The position numbers and the translations under genes are program-made. Below the pieces are notes generated by a model. That model ran no database searches and was not told the DNA's origin. It saw nothing but the letters and a program-made list of their open reading frames with translations. Shown here one piece after another: positions 33,289 through 42,386 of a DNA stretch of 64,000 nt. The first letter of the stretch is position 1, and each line of letters begins with the position of its first letter. The DNA is from CAXXOK01 sp963675925 (lineage in GTDB: Bacteria; Bacillota; Clostridia; Christensenellales; Aristaeellaceae), in the NCBI GenBank assembly GCA_963675925.2, contig CAXXIB010000003.1, forward strand, positions 1 through 64,000, read 5' to 3'.

Positions 33289-34674
33289 ATGGATGGATTA
33301 CAAGCGGCAGAATACGTCAGCGGTTTGATGGCACGTGCCAGAGCTGCCCAACAGGTAATTGAAAACTATACCCAGGAACAGATTGACGAGCTCGTCACCG
33401 CGCTTGCGTGGGCCGGTGTTGAACCCGGTAATGCCGAGAAAATCAGCACCAAAGCTGTGGAGGAAACCCGCCTGGGCTATTACGATGCCAAATACAGCAA
33501 GCTCCAAAAGAAAATCCGGGGCGCGCTCCGGGACATTAAAGACAAGAAAACCGTCGGCGTGATCGAAGAAGACAAAGAACGCGGCCTGCTCAAGATTGCC
33601 AAGCCCGTTGGTGTTATCGGCGCGATTGTGCCCTGCACCAACCCGGAAGCAACGCCCTTCATCAAGGCGATGTTTGCAATCAAAGCCCGTAACGCCGTCG
33701 TGTTCTCTCCGCATCCCCGGTCCAAGGAAACCAACATGCTGATCGTGGATATTATGCATGAAGTGTTCCGTAAATACGGTGCGCCGGAAGACCTGGTACT
33801 CACGGTGGAACAGGTAAGCCTGGACATCAGCCGCGAAGTGATGCAGCAGTGTGACCTGGTTGTCGCTACCGGAGGCAAACCGATGGTCAAGGCTGCTTAC
33901 AGCTCCGGCAAACCCGCATACGGCGTGGGCGTTGGTAATGCTGTTGTTGTCGTGGATGACACCGCAGATATTGCCGATGCAGCGCACAAAATTAAGCTCT
34001 CCAAAACCTTTGACTATGCCACCAGCTGCAGCGCAGAAAACTCGCTGGTTGTGCACGAATCCGTGTATGATGAACTGGTCAAAGCATTGCAGGGTGAAGG
34101 CGGCTATCTGCTCAACGCAGACGAAAAAGCCCAGCTGCAGGAGGCCATGTTCCCCGAAGGCCACCTCAACACCAAAGTGGTTGCCCAGCCTGCAAGTAGC
34201 ATTGCACAGCTTGCCGGCCTGAAAATGGACAGCGACAAGAGCTTCCTGATGGTCGAAGAGACCGGCGTTGGCAGAGAATATCCGTTCTCTGGCGAAAAAA
34301 TGTCTGTTGTGGTAACATTGTTCAAGTACAAGGAATTCAGCGAAGCCGTTGCCAAGGTGAATGAGATCACCGGGTATATGGGCGCTGGCCACTCCTGTGG
34401 TATCCATTCTACTAGCGACGCGAACATCCTGGAGCTGAGTACCGGAACCAAAACCAGCCGTGTTATGGTTCGTCAGCCGCAGTGTTATGCCAACAGCGGT
34501 GACTGGATCAACGGTATGCCGTTCACGCTGACACTAGGCTGCGGCACCTGGGGCGGAAACATCTCTTCGGAGAATATTTCGCTCAAACACTTTTACAACA
34601 CGACATGGGTTGCCTATCCCATTCCGGAGCAAATCCCCAGTGATGAAGAGCTATTTGGAGATTTAGCAAAGTGA
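33289..34674 (+). CDS. CoA-acylating-type aldehyde dehydrogenase
   Basis: A 461-aa aldehyde dehydrogenase of the acylating branch (EutE / AdhE N-terminal / sulfoacetaldehyde dehydrogenase SauS type). VGVIGAIVPCTNPEATP opens the cofactor domain, ATGGKPMVKAAYSSGKPAYG follows, and the catalytic Cys is in SCSAENSLVV. There is no general-base Glu of hydrolytic ALDHs at the expected place, which agrees with CoA rather than water as acyl acceptor. It lies between the TRAP genes and a carboxyltransferase, so it would turn a semialdehyde into an acyl-CoA. The actual aldehyde is unknown. ATG 33289 with GAGGAG. Confidence 0.83.
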   Translation: MDGLQAAEYVSGLMARARAAQQVIENYTQEQIDELVTALAWAGVEPGNAEKISTKAVEETRLGYYDAKYSKLQKKIRGALRDIKDKKTVGVIEEDKERGLLKIAKPVGVIGAIVPCTNPEATPFIKAMFAIKARNAVVFSPHPRSKETNMLIVDIMHEVFRKYGAPEDLVLTVEQVSLDISREVMQQCDLVVATGGKPMVKAAYSSGKPAYGVGVGNAVVVVDDTADIADAAHKIKLSKTFDYATSCSAENSLVVHESVYDELVKALQGEGGYLLNADEKAQLQEAMFPEGHLNTKVVAQPASSIAQLAGLKMDSDKSFLMVEETGVGREYPFSGEKMSVVVTLFKYKEFSEAVAKVNEITGYMGAGHSCGIHSTSDANILELSTGTKTSRVMVRQPQCYANSGDWINGMPFTLTLGCGTWGGNISSENISLKHFYNTTWVAYPIPEQIPSDEELFGDLAK

Positions 34675-36158
34675 ATTACGATTTAGAAAAGCAGCACAAG
34701 AAGGGTAAACTGCACGCAATCGAGCGGATTAATCTTCTTGTGGATGCCGGCTCCTTCATGGAAATCGGACAGAGTATCACGCACAAGTGTCACGATTTTG
34801 GTATGGACAAGGTGACCACGCCGTACGACGGCGTGATCACCGGTCTGGGCCTTGTGGAAGGCCGCCAGGTCGGCATCTATGCGCAGGATTTCACGATCAT
34901 GGGCGGTTCCCTTGGCTGTGAACATGGTAAGAAGATCGCACGGTTGATTGAGCTGTGCATCAAATCGCGCTGCCCCGTAATCGGCATTAACGATTCCGGC
35001 GGAGCCCGTATTCAGGAGGGTGTAGACTCTCTGGCGAGCTACGGCGACATCTTCTACCAAAACACACGCGCATCCGGCTACATTCCCCAGATTTCCGTTA
35101 TCGCAGGCCCCTGTGCCGGCGGTGCGGTGTATTCCCCGGGCCTGACGGATTTCGTGTTCGTGATCGATTCCGTCTCCAAGATGTTTGTGACCGGCCCAAA
35201 AGTGGTCAAACGCGTCATGAACGAAGACGTGACGGACGAACAGCTGGGCGGTGCAACCATGCACTCCGGTACCAGCGGCGTGGCACATTTCATCTCCAAG
35301 GATGAACAAGAATGCTTTGTGCAGATTAAAAAGCTACTCAAAAGCATACCGCATAGCCGCTTTGAAAGCTCCTGGACCGAGCGGGATACCAAGGCCCAGA
35401 AAAAGATTTGTAAAATCGCGAATATTCTACCCAAGGAAGATGCCAAGGGCTACGATGTGCGCGATATCATCGCTGAAGTGTTCGATAGCGAAAGCTTCCT
35501 TGAAGTTCACGAAAACTTTGCACGCAACGCGGTTGTCGGCTTGGCGATGCTGGCCGGTGTGAAGGTGGGTATCGTAGCCAATCAGCCCAAGGTGATGGGC
35601 GGTGTGCTGGATACCAATGCATCCGACAAGGTTGCACGCTTCATCCGTTATTGCGACGCGTATGAGATTCCGCTGGTGACACTGGTGGATGTCCCCGGCT
35701 ACCTGCCCGGCACGGGAGAGGAAACCAAGGGCATCATCCGCCATGGCGCTAAGGTGCTGTATGCCTATTCCGAAGCGAATGTACCCAAGCTGACACTGGT
35801 CATGCGCAAAGCCTATGGCGGCGCGTACATCGCCATGTGCTCCAAGCATCTGGGTGCGGATTTTGTATTCGCATGGCCCAGTGCCGAGATCGCCGTGATG
35901 GGCGGCCCCGGTGCGGTGGACATTCTATACTCCAAGGATATGGCGAAATCGGCCGATCCTGCGGCGCTCCGCCAGCAGAAGCTGGATGAGTACAATGCCA
36001 AGTTCCTCTCGCCCGATGTGGCAGCCAGGAACGGCTATGTAGACGAGGTCATCGAGATGGATCAGACCCGCGACACGCTGTTTATGGCGCTGTGGTCGCT
36101 CCGCAACAAAAAGAGCACCGATGTAATCGTCAAAAAACACGGGAATATTCCGCTGTAA
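34671..36158 (+). CDS. Acyl-CoA carboxyltransferase subunit (PccB/MmdA-like)
   Basis: A 495-aa carboxyltransferase of the propionyl-CoA carboxylase beta / methylmalonyl-CoA decarboxylase alpha family. Two crotonase-like halves are visible, with INDSGGARIQEGVDSL, AGPCAGGAVYSPG, VDVPGYLPGTGEE and MRKAYGGAYIAM. The biotin carrier, biotin carboxylase and Na+-pump subunits are all absent nearby, so it either recruits partners from elsewhere or removes CO2 in a simpler way. GTG start overlapping the ALDH stop (GTGA), so the pair is coupled: an aldehyde becomes a carboxyacyl-CoA that is then decarboxylated (inference). Confidence 0.88.
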   Translation: MNYDLEKQHKKGKLHAIERINLLVDAGSFMEIGQSITHKCHDFGMDKVTTPYDGVITGLGLVEGRQVGIYAQDFTIMGGSLGCEHGKKIARLIELCIKSRCPVIGINDSGGARIQEGVDSLASYGDIFYQNTRASGYIPQISVIAGPCAGGAVYSPGLTDFVFVIDSVSKMFVTGPKVVKRVMNEDVTDEQLGGATMHSGTSGVAHFISKDEQECFVQIKKLLKSIPHSRFESSWTERDTKAQKKICKIANILPKEDAKGYDVRDIIAEVFDSESFLEVHENFARNAVVGLAMLAGVKVGIVANQPKVMGGVLDTNASDKVARFIRYCDAYEIPLVTLVDVPGYLPGTGEETKGIIRHGAKVLYAYSEANVPKLTLVMRKAYGGAYIAMCSKHLGADFVFAWPSAEIAVMGGPGAVDILYSKDMAKSADPAALRQQKLDEYNAKFLSPDVAARNGYVDEVIEMDQTRDTLFMALWSLRNKKSTDVIVKKHGNIPL

Positions 36159-36220
36159 TCCATCGCTGTTGTGGTGGCATAACCCGGAACGAAAAGCCCC
36201 CATTGCATGATGCAATTAAA

Positions 36221-36252
36221 AAGAACCGGAGAGATCTCCGGTTCTTTTTTTA
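36221..36252. terminator. Bidirectional terminator
   Basis: AAGAACCGGAGA pairs with TCTCCGGTTCTT, with T-runs on both strands, between the carboxyltransferase (plus) and the ferritin-like gene (minus). A small TTGCATGATGCAA dyad lies just before it. Confidence 0.85.
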
Positions 36253-36302
36253 TTATCGATTGCAGCCCATGCAGCATGGAGTTTGAGAACGGCCGCAGAA
36301 AA

Positions 36303-36788
36303 TCAGTACGTTTCGCGCAGGCCGAACTCCGCATCTTCCACCCATTCGTTGGGGCGATTAACAAAGCGGAACAGCTCTTCCAGTATCTCGTAATGCTGGG
36401 TTTCTTCCTTGACAAGGAAATCCAGCAATGCCTTGGTTTCGGCATCGTCGGTCTTCCCAAGCAGATCAGAATACAGGTCAATGCTTTTTTGCTCCAGCTC
36501 GCGGGCCTCACGGTACAGCTCGGCCTGTGCCGGATTGGCTTCAACTTTCGGCTTGTAATCTTTCATGCCGCTGAACAGGTTCTCCCGATTGGCAAATTCG
36601 TCGCTCTCTTTGAGCTCATAGGGAGTTCCTTCCATCTTGCTGCGAAGAAGGTCAGCGTGTTTGTGCTCCTGTTTGGCCAGGGTCTCAAACACTGGTTTCA
36701 GCGGGGTGTCTGCAAACGTTTGGGCTTGGTTGTTGTAGTACGCCTCGCCGTCCTGTTCCATTTCAAGTGCATATTGCAATACAGTCAT
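36303..36788 (-). CDS. Ferritin-like / rubrerythrin-family protein
   Basis: A 161-aa four-helix di-iron protein of the COG1633 kind. Each half carries Glu and ExxH ligands (MEQDGEAYY, KQEHKHAD; ELEQKSID, KEETQHYE). There is no C-terminal rubredoxin domain, so it is not a full rubrerythrin. Likely role in peroxide or iron handling. It is next to ohr, and both are minus strand, which suggests an oxidative-stress pair. Confidence 0.85.
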   Translation of the reverse strand: MTVLQYALEMEQDGEAYYNNQAQTFADTPLKPVFETLAKQEHKHADLLRSKMEGTPYELKESDEFANRENLFSGMKDYKPKVEANPAQAELYREARELEQKSIDLYSDLLGKTDDAETKALLDFLVKEETQHYEILEELFRFVNRPNEWVEDAEFGLRETY

Positions 36789-36838
36789 TGGCTATGTGCT
36801 CCCTTCATTCAATGCGCTAGGAGAAATGATTTCTGCGC

Positions 36839-37258
36839 CTACTTAACCTCGGCAGAAAGGTTCACTTTGATATTGCCCATCGTTGCCTTGGAATAGGGGC
36901 ACACGGTATGGGCTTCCCGTACCAGCGCTTCTGCCACGGACTGTTCAACATCCTTTACAATGCCTACGATGTCGGCACTGAGGAAAAATCCGCCGTTTTC
37001 GTCTTTATCAATACCCACGGTCAGGCGCACATCCGGCGCGGGAATGGGCAGTTTACGCACCCGAACTACATGCTGCAGCGCACTGCCAAAGCATGCGGCA
37101 TACCCGGCTGCAAACAGCTGCTCGGGGTTGAAGCCCGGTTTGTTGCCGCCCATTTCAGCAGGCGGGGACATATCAAACTCCAGGGTTGTACCGTTGACGG
37201 CAACATGGCCGGCGCGTCCGCCAGTGGAAAGGGCTGTGGTGGTGTATAGTGCTTTCAT
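36839..37258 (-). CDS. ohr: Organic hydroperoxide resistance protein, Ohr subfamily
   Basis: A 139-aa OsmC/Ohr-family thiol peroxidase that reduces organic hydroperoxides. The two redox Cys are in YAACFGSAL and HTVCPYSKA, and GGNKPGFNPEQLFAAGY is typical of Ohr. AAGGAGG ribosome site. No OhrR regulator is nearby. Confidence 0.92.
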   Translation of the reverse strand: MKALYTTTALSTGGRAGHVAVNGTTLEFDMSPPAEMGGNKPGFNPEQLFAAGYAACFGSALQHVVRVRKLPIPAPDVRLTVGIDKDENGGFFLSADIVGIVKDVEQSVAEALVREAHTVCPYSKATMGNIKVNLSAEVK

Positions 37259-37696
37259 GAAAAAATCCTCCTTCGTTTGCCTGCCGTTTCCTAGGGTGAC
37301 AGCTACAAGAACTGGTTTGCGTCTGAGCTGGGAAATACAGCGGGCATATACTTAGTATTTGGACAAAAATCGTCGATTTGAAACTGGTTTGTGAAATGAT
37401 TGACATGCTGATTGCTTTTTCTCAGACGGAAAAACCCGTTGCAGGGCAGTCACTTGCGGCCTGTATGCAAGCAGGGAACAACCTCCATCGTCTTGCCTTT
37501 GAGAGATAAAAACGTAGCTGGCTTGCGCCAATGAAAAGCCGATGACAGGGGCCAGATTTACAAATCAGATATCATGTTTTTAGATTCAGTCATTTAAGCC
37601 AAGCGGACAAAAATGTAAAATATGGTTATAAAATAGTCGTTTCGTAAAGGCTAAAACAATAGTACTACACAATATTTTGAAATGCGAGCAGAACAC
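37259..37696. promoter_or_regulatory. Intergenic region with promoter of the RbsABC-like operon
   Basis: About 440 bases without a convincing gene. CGGACA (37604-37609) and TATAAA (37627-37632), 17 bp apart, form a plausible plus-strand promoter for the sugar ABC genes. A TTGACA near 37400 has no matching -10. I see no terminator or long repeat here. The AraC-type regulator encoded downstream may bind in this stretch. Confidence 0.5.
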
Positions 37697-39196
37697 ATGA
37701 ATCAATTTCTGTTGGAAATGAAGAATATTACCAAAACCTTCCCGGGTGTGAAGGCGCTTGATAATGTCCATTTTACCCTGTATCCGGGGGAAATCCACGC
37801 CTTGATGGGGGAGAACGGTGCCGGTAAATCCACCTTTATTCAGGTGCTGACAGGCGTCCATCAACCGGATGGCGGTAAGATCATTCTGGAAGGCAAAACC
37901 ATACAGATGAGCAATCCTTTGGTCGCTGCGCGGCACGGGATTGCCGCGATCTATCAGCATTTGGCGATCTACCCCGACCTTAGCGTGGCTGAAAACATCT
38001 TTATGGGGCATGAAAAGCTGGTCAAAGGCATTAAAGGCATCAACTGGAAGAAGACCAATCAGGCGGCGCAGGCGTTGCTGGATAAAATGGGAGCGACCAT
38101 TAAGCCGACCGATATTATGGGTACGCTCAGCATCGCCCAGCAGCAAATGGTGGAGATTGCCAAAGCGCTGTCGCAGAACATGACAATACTTATCATGGAT
38201 GAACCGACGGCCGCCCTGACACGCCAGGAATCCGAGGAACTCTATGAAATAGCGCTCTCTTTGCGCAAGCAAGGCGTTTCCATTATCCTCATTTCTCACC
38301 GTCTGGAGGATACCTTCAAGCTGGCTGACCGCGTCAGCATACTCCGCGACGGGCAGTATATCGGCACATGGGATATTGGCGATGTCACGGACACGGAGCT
38401 GGTAAAACACATGGTCGGCCGCTCCATCGACCAGTTCTATCCCGTGAAGAACAACCCAATCGGTGAGGAGCTGCTTCGTGTGGAAGGGCTGTCGCAAATG
38501 GGCCGCTTCGCCGATATCAGCTTTACGCTACACGAAGGGGAGATTCTGGGCTTGACTGGACTGGTCGGCGCAGGACGCACCGAAGTCGTGCAGGCGATTT
38601 GCGGCGTGACCAAAGCAAGCGGCGATGTCTATATTCGCGGCGAAAAGACAATGATACGCGACCCGCACGATGCGATGACCCATTCCATCGGCATGCTCCC
38701 GGAGGATAGACAAAAGCAGGGGCTGCTCCTGCCGTGGTCCATCAACCATAATATCACCCTGCCGACGATCCATCGCTATACGCGCAAGAAGATGCTCCAG
38801 TCAAAGCTGGAGCATGAGGAAAGTCAGCGGTTCTTTGAGCTGTTAAAGGTGCGCGCGGTATCGGTAGAAACATCTGCGGAGTCGTTATCCGGTGGCAACC
38901 AGCAAAAAGTGGTTATCGGAAAGCTTCTCAGCGGGGAGTCGCGCATACTCATTATGGATGAGCCGACTAAGGGTGTGGATGTCGGCAGTAAAGCGCAGAT
39001 TTATGAAGTGATGTGCGAGCTGACGGCGCAGGGGTTCGGCATCCTCATGGTCTCGTCGGAATTGCCGGAAGTCATCAACATGTGCGACCGCATTGTCGTG
39101 ATGCGGGAAGGCCGCGTGGCAGCGACCCTGTCCAAACAGGAAGCGACACAGGAAGCCGTGCTGGCGGCGGCCCTGCCCGCGGAAAAAACAGAGTGA
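37697..39196 (+). CDS. Sugar ABC transporter ATPase, RbsA/MglA type
   Basis: A 499-aa protein with two fused nucleotide-binding domains, cytoplasmic motor of a ribose/galactose/rhamnose-class importer. The first domain is intact (Walker A GENGAGKST, Walker B ILIMDEPTAAL). The second has the degenerate Walker A usual in this family (GLVGAGRTEV) with LSGGNQQKVVIGKLL and MDEPTKGVD. I prefer ATG 37697 (MNQFLLEMKNITKTFPG) to ATG 37682. Neither has a good ribosome site, which is odd for a first gene. Confidence 0.92.
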   Translation: MNQFLLEMKNITKTFPGVKALDNVHFTLYPGEIHALMGENGAGKSTFIQVLTGVHQPDGGKIILEGKTIQMSNPLVAARHGIAAIYQHLAIYPDLSVAENIFMGHEKLVKGIKGINWKKTNQAAQALLDKMGATIKPTDIMGTLSIAQQQMVEIAKALSQNMTILIMDEPTAALTRQESEELYEIALSLRKQGVSIILISHRLEDTFKLADRVSILRDGQYIGTWDIGDVTDTELVKHMVGRSIDQFYPVKNNPIGEELLRVEGLSQMGRFADISFTLHEGEILGLTGLVGAGRTEVVQAICGVTKASGDVYIRGEKTMIRDPHDAMTHSIGMLPEDRQKQGLLLPWSINHNITLPTIHRYTRKKMLQSKLEHEESQRFFELLKVRAVSVETSAESLSGGNQQKVVIGKLLSGESRILIMDEPTKGVDVGSKAQIYEVMCELTAQGFGILMVSSELPEVINMCDRIVVMREGRVAATLSKQEATQEAVLAAALPAEKTE

Positions 39197-39207
39197 GGAG
39201 AGACAGC

Positions 39208-40284
39208 ATGAGAAAAGATAAGGGTCTGCAGAATTATCTCATCGCAATGTTTTCCAAACATCGCGAAATTGGTCTGCTGTTGATTCTCGCGACGCTGGTC
39301 GCGCTGATCGGACTGCGCAATCCGTTGTTTTTAACAGGTGATAAGCTACTGTTTATCCTTAAGGATACGACGCCGCTGTTCATCCTGGCGGCGGGCATGA
39401 TGTGCGTGCTGCTGGTGGGCTCCATCGATATTTCCATCACAGGCATTATGGCACTCTCGGCGATGGTTGCTACCATGCTGATGCGCCAGGCGCTGGTCGT
39501 GACCGATACGACCGTTGTGATCGACGGCGTGGAAACCGCAGTACGAACCAAAACCGGGATGTCGCTGCTTTTGGTCGTCGTAGTCGCGATGGGGGTTGGC
39601 GGCCTCTGTGGCGCGGCCAACGGGGCGATCATCGCGTATGGCAAGGTGCTGCCGGTTGTGGCGACGCTGGGCATGCAATATATCCTCTACGGCCTGACGC
39701 ATGTTGTGAGCAATGGACAGGCTGTATATAAAAAAGACATGACGGACGCGTTTGTGGATTTCACGCGTGTGGATATTCTGGGAATCAATTCCCAGATATG
39801 GATTATGCTCCTTTGCCTTTTGGTGATGTTTGTCTTTGTGACGTATTTTCGCTCCGGGCGGCATATGTATGCCGTAGGCTCCAACCGCGAAGCGGCCCAG
39901 ATGCGCGGCGTTAATGCAGAGCGTTCCATGCTGACAGCGCATATCATTATGGGCGTGCTTGCAGGGCTGGCCGGTGTGATGTTCGGCTCTCACGATACCA
40001 AGGTGACTCAGGACCTGAAAATGGGCTACGAGATGTATGTCATCGCTGCCTGCGTGATCGGCGGCGTATCGGTTACGGGCGGCGTGGGTAAAATCACTGC
40101 TGTGCTGCTTGGGGCCTTGATGATTGGTGTAATCAACAACGGGCTGCCGATGATGCGGCTGACCGGCAACGCGGAATTTTGGAAAAAGCTCATTCAGGGG
40201 CTGTTAATCCTGATCGCCGTCATATCCAACGTCGTTCTTAGACGCCTTACCATACGCCGCGAATTGCAAAGGAGGAAGATCTAG
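39208..40284 (+). CDS. Sugar ABC transporter permease, RbsC type
   Basis: A 358-aa permease of the ribose-class importer, with about eight to ten membrane segments. The conserved LLVGSIDISITGIMALSAM and CVIGGVSVTGGVGKI loops are present. ATG 39208 has GAGGAG 8 nt upstream. The reading frame stays open back to 39013, but that stretch is the end of the ATPase gene. Confidence 0.92.
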   Translation: MRKDKGLQNYLIAMFSKHREIGLLLILATLVALIGLRNPLFLTGDKLLFILKDTTPLFILAAGMMCVLLVGSIDISITGIMALSAMVATMLMRQALVVTDTTVVIDGVETAVRTKTGMSLLLVVVVAMGVGGLCGAANGAIIAYGKVLPVVATLGMQYILYGLTHVVSNGQAVYKKDMTDAFVDFTRVDILGINSQIWIMLLCLLVMFVFVTYFRSGRHMYAVGSNREAAQMRGVNAERSMLTAHIIMGVLAGLAGVMFGSHDTKVTQDLKMGYEMYVIAACVIGGVSVTGGVGKITAVLLGALMIGVINNGLPMMRLTGNAEFWKKLIQGLLILIAVISNVVLRRLTIRRELQRRKI

Positions 40285-40285
40285 C

Positions 40286-41290
40286 ATGAAAGCGTTGCGC
40301 AAGGTATTCTTCCGCTGGGAGTGGCTGGTCGTCGGCCTTACGGTACTTGTGTATTTGTTCTTCCAGGCTCGGCTTGGCAGCAGTTACACCGTGATGAAAC
40401 TGGTCGACCAAACCCGTGTGTATGTCGTAGATATCGGCTTCATGGCCATCGGTACGATGATGGTGCTGATTCTGGGCGATATTGATATATCCGTTGGCTC
40501 AACTGCGGCGCTATCGGTCACGGTGATGGGGGTTGCCTACAACGCAGGCAACGGTCTTCCCTTCTGGGTGTCGGTAGGTCTCGCCATTCTTACCGGTGCA
40601 TTGTGCGGGCTGATCAATGGCCTGCTCGTAGTCAAGTTCAAAGAACTGTTTGCGATGATCATTACACTATCAACCCTGACCATTTACCGCGGCATTGCCT
40701 ACATTATTTTGAAGGATAGTGCGGCAGGCGGCTTTCCAAGCTGGTTTACCAAGACGCTAGGCTACGGGCGTGTTCTGGGCGGTGTTCCGGTCATGCTATT
40801 ATGCCTGCTGGCTGCCTTTCCGGTGTTTTACTTCCTCTTGCATCACACGGTATTTGGCCGCCGTTTGTTTGCCACGGGCACCAATATCACCGCCGCGCGG
40901 TATTCCGGGATACATACCGATAGGATTAAGGTGGCCGTCTTTACGATGAACGGTATTTTAGCGGCGGTCGGCGGCATTATGCTGCTTAGCCGCACCGGGT
41001 CGGTGAAATACAACATTGCCGCCGGGTACGAAATGCAAGCCATCGCTGTTGCAGTGCTTTCGGGGGCATCCACCTCCGGGGGGAAAGGTTCCGTCGTTGG
41101 TGTGCTCTTATCGCTCATCCTTTTGACCTGCTTGAAAAACGGGCTGATGATTGCCTTTAACGATTCGTTTATTCTAAACCTTGCCATCGGCGTGCTGCTC
41201 ATTGGCATGGTGCTGCTCCCAAACATCTACCAGATGCTCAAGCAAAGAAGGCGCATCCGGCAGCAGCAGCTGCTGTCGCTTCATTCCTGA
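40286..41290 (+). CDS. Sugar ABC transporter permease, RbsC type (second)
   Basis: A 334-aa paralogous permease, starting one base after the previous stop, with AGGAGG inside the end of that gene. Motifs: LILGDIDISVGSTAALSV and VLSGASTSGGKGS. Two different RbsC-like permeases imply a heterodimeric channel as in rhamnose or AI-2 importers. Confidence 0.92.
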   Translation: MKALRKVFFRWEWLVVGLTVLVYLFFQARLGSSYTVMKLVDQTRVYVVDIGFMAIGTMMVLILGDIDISVGSTAALSVTVMGVAYNAGNGLPFWVSVGLAILTGALCGLINGLLVVKFKELFAMIITLSTLTIYRGIAYIILKDSAAGGFPSWFTKTLGYGRVLGGVPVMLLCLLAAFPVFYFLLHHTVFGRRLFATGTNITAARYSGIHTDRIKVAVFTMNGILAAVGGIMLLSRTGSVKYNIAAGYEMQAIAVAVLSGASTSGGKGSVVGVLLSLILLTCLKNGLMIAFNDSFILNLAIGVLLIGMVLLPNIYQMLKQRRRIRQQQLLSLHS

Positions 41291-41351
41291 GAACCCAGCA
41301 GGGAGGAACCCCTGTTGAGAAATAAAACAATCGAACAAGGAGGAACCCATC

Positions 41352-42350
41352 ATGCGTAAACTACTCTCTCTGGCACTGGCCGCGATGATGCTTCTGATGC
41401 TCATTCCCGCCGTCGCCGGCGCAATGACTATCGGCGTTGTGTACAAGCAGACCGGTAACCCTTTCTTTGAAGCAGCCGTCAAGGGCTTCCAGGAAGCCGC
41501 AGACGACCTGGGCTATACCCTGGTGCATAACGGCCCCGCCGACAGCTCCAACGAAGGACAGATTCAGATCATCGAAGGCTTCATCCAACAGGGTGTGGAT
41601 GCGATTGCGATCTCATCCAACGATGCTGCTGGCGTAGTGCCCGTGCTGCAGTCCGCCATGGAACAGGGCATTCATGTGCTGTCCTGGGACTCCGCGGTGC
41701 TGCCCGAAGGGCGCGAACTGAACATCGACCCGTCCGTTGCCGAGAACATCGGCCGTGTTGAAGTCAAGGAAATCGCAGAGCAGATCGGCTACGAAGGCCA
41801 GATCGCCATCCTGTCTTCCGCTTCCACACATGACAACCAAAATACCTGGATTGGCTGGATGAAAGAAGAGCTCAAAGATCCCAAGTACGAAAACATGGAA
41901 TTGGTCACCATCGCCTATGGCGACGACCTGACCGACAAATCTTATCAGGAAATGCAAGGCCTCATCGACAGCTATCCCGACCTGAAGGGCGTTATCTCGC
42001 CCACGACAGTTGGCATTGCTGCGGCTGCCAACTGCATTCAGGATAACGACCTTACAGGCGTTATCAAGCTGACAGGCCTCGGCCTCCCCAGCGAAATGGC
42101 TGATTACATCACAGCAGGTGTTTGCGAAGGCATGTACCTGTGGAATCCCATCGATTTGGGCCTGTGCGCTGGTTATGCCGCCTACAATCTGGTAGAAGGC
42201 TTTGTCCCCGTGGAAAACGAAACGTTTGAAGCCGGACGCCTTGGCACCATCACCATCATGGTGGATGCCGATGGCAATCCCTTCACCATCGTTGGCGATC
42301 CCTATCGCTTCGATGCCTCCAACATCGACCAGTGGAAAGACGTGTATTAA
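41352..42350 (+). CDS. Sugar-binding protein of the RbsABC-like importer
   Basis: A 332-aa family 2 binding protein. Type I signal peptide (RKLLSLALAAMMLLMLIPAV, cut near AGA/MTIG), without lipobox. Rhamnose/AI-2-like features: HVLSWDSAVLPEGRELNIDP and TGLGLPSEMADYI, MYLWNPIDLG. AAGGAGG ribosome site. About 60 bases separate it from the permease gene. It has a clear paralogue at 45889 that is a lipoprotein. Ligand not determinable. Confidence 0.9.
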   Translation: MRKLLSLALAAMMLLMLIPAVAGAMTIGVVYKQTGNPFFEAAVKGFQEAADDLGYTLVHNGPADSSNEGQIQIIEGFIQQGVDAIAISSNDAAGVVPVLQSAMEQGIHVLSWDSAVLPEGRELNIDPSVAENIGRVEVKEIAEQIGYEGQIAILSSASTHDNQNTWIGWMKEELKDPKYENMELVTIAYGDDLTDKSYQEMQGLIDSYPDLKGVISPTTVGIAAAANCIQDNDLTGVIKLTGLGLPSEMADYITAGVCEGMYLWNPIDLGLCAGYAAYNLVEGFVPVENETFEAGRLGTITIMVDADGNPFTIVGDPYRFDASNIDQWKDVY

Positions 42351-42386
42351 ACCGTCACACTTCACATGATCGGTTACAGTAATCGA

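Noticed and set aside
37398..37430. Promoter at TTGACA near 37400
   Set aside because: No -10 box at 16-18 bp. The pair at 37604/37627 is better placed for the ABC operon.
39013..39207. Longer start for the RbsC-type permease
   Set aside because: The extension lies inside the end of the ATPase gene and lacks family similarity. ATG 39208 has a proper ribosome site.
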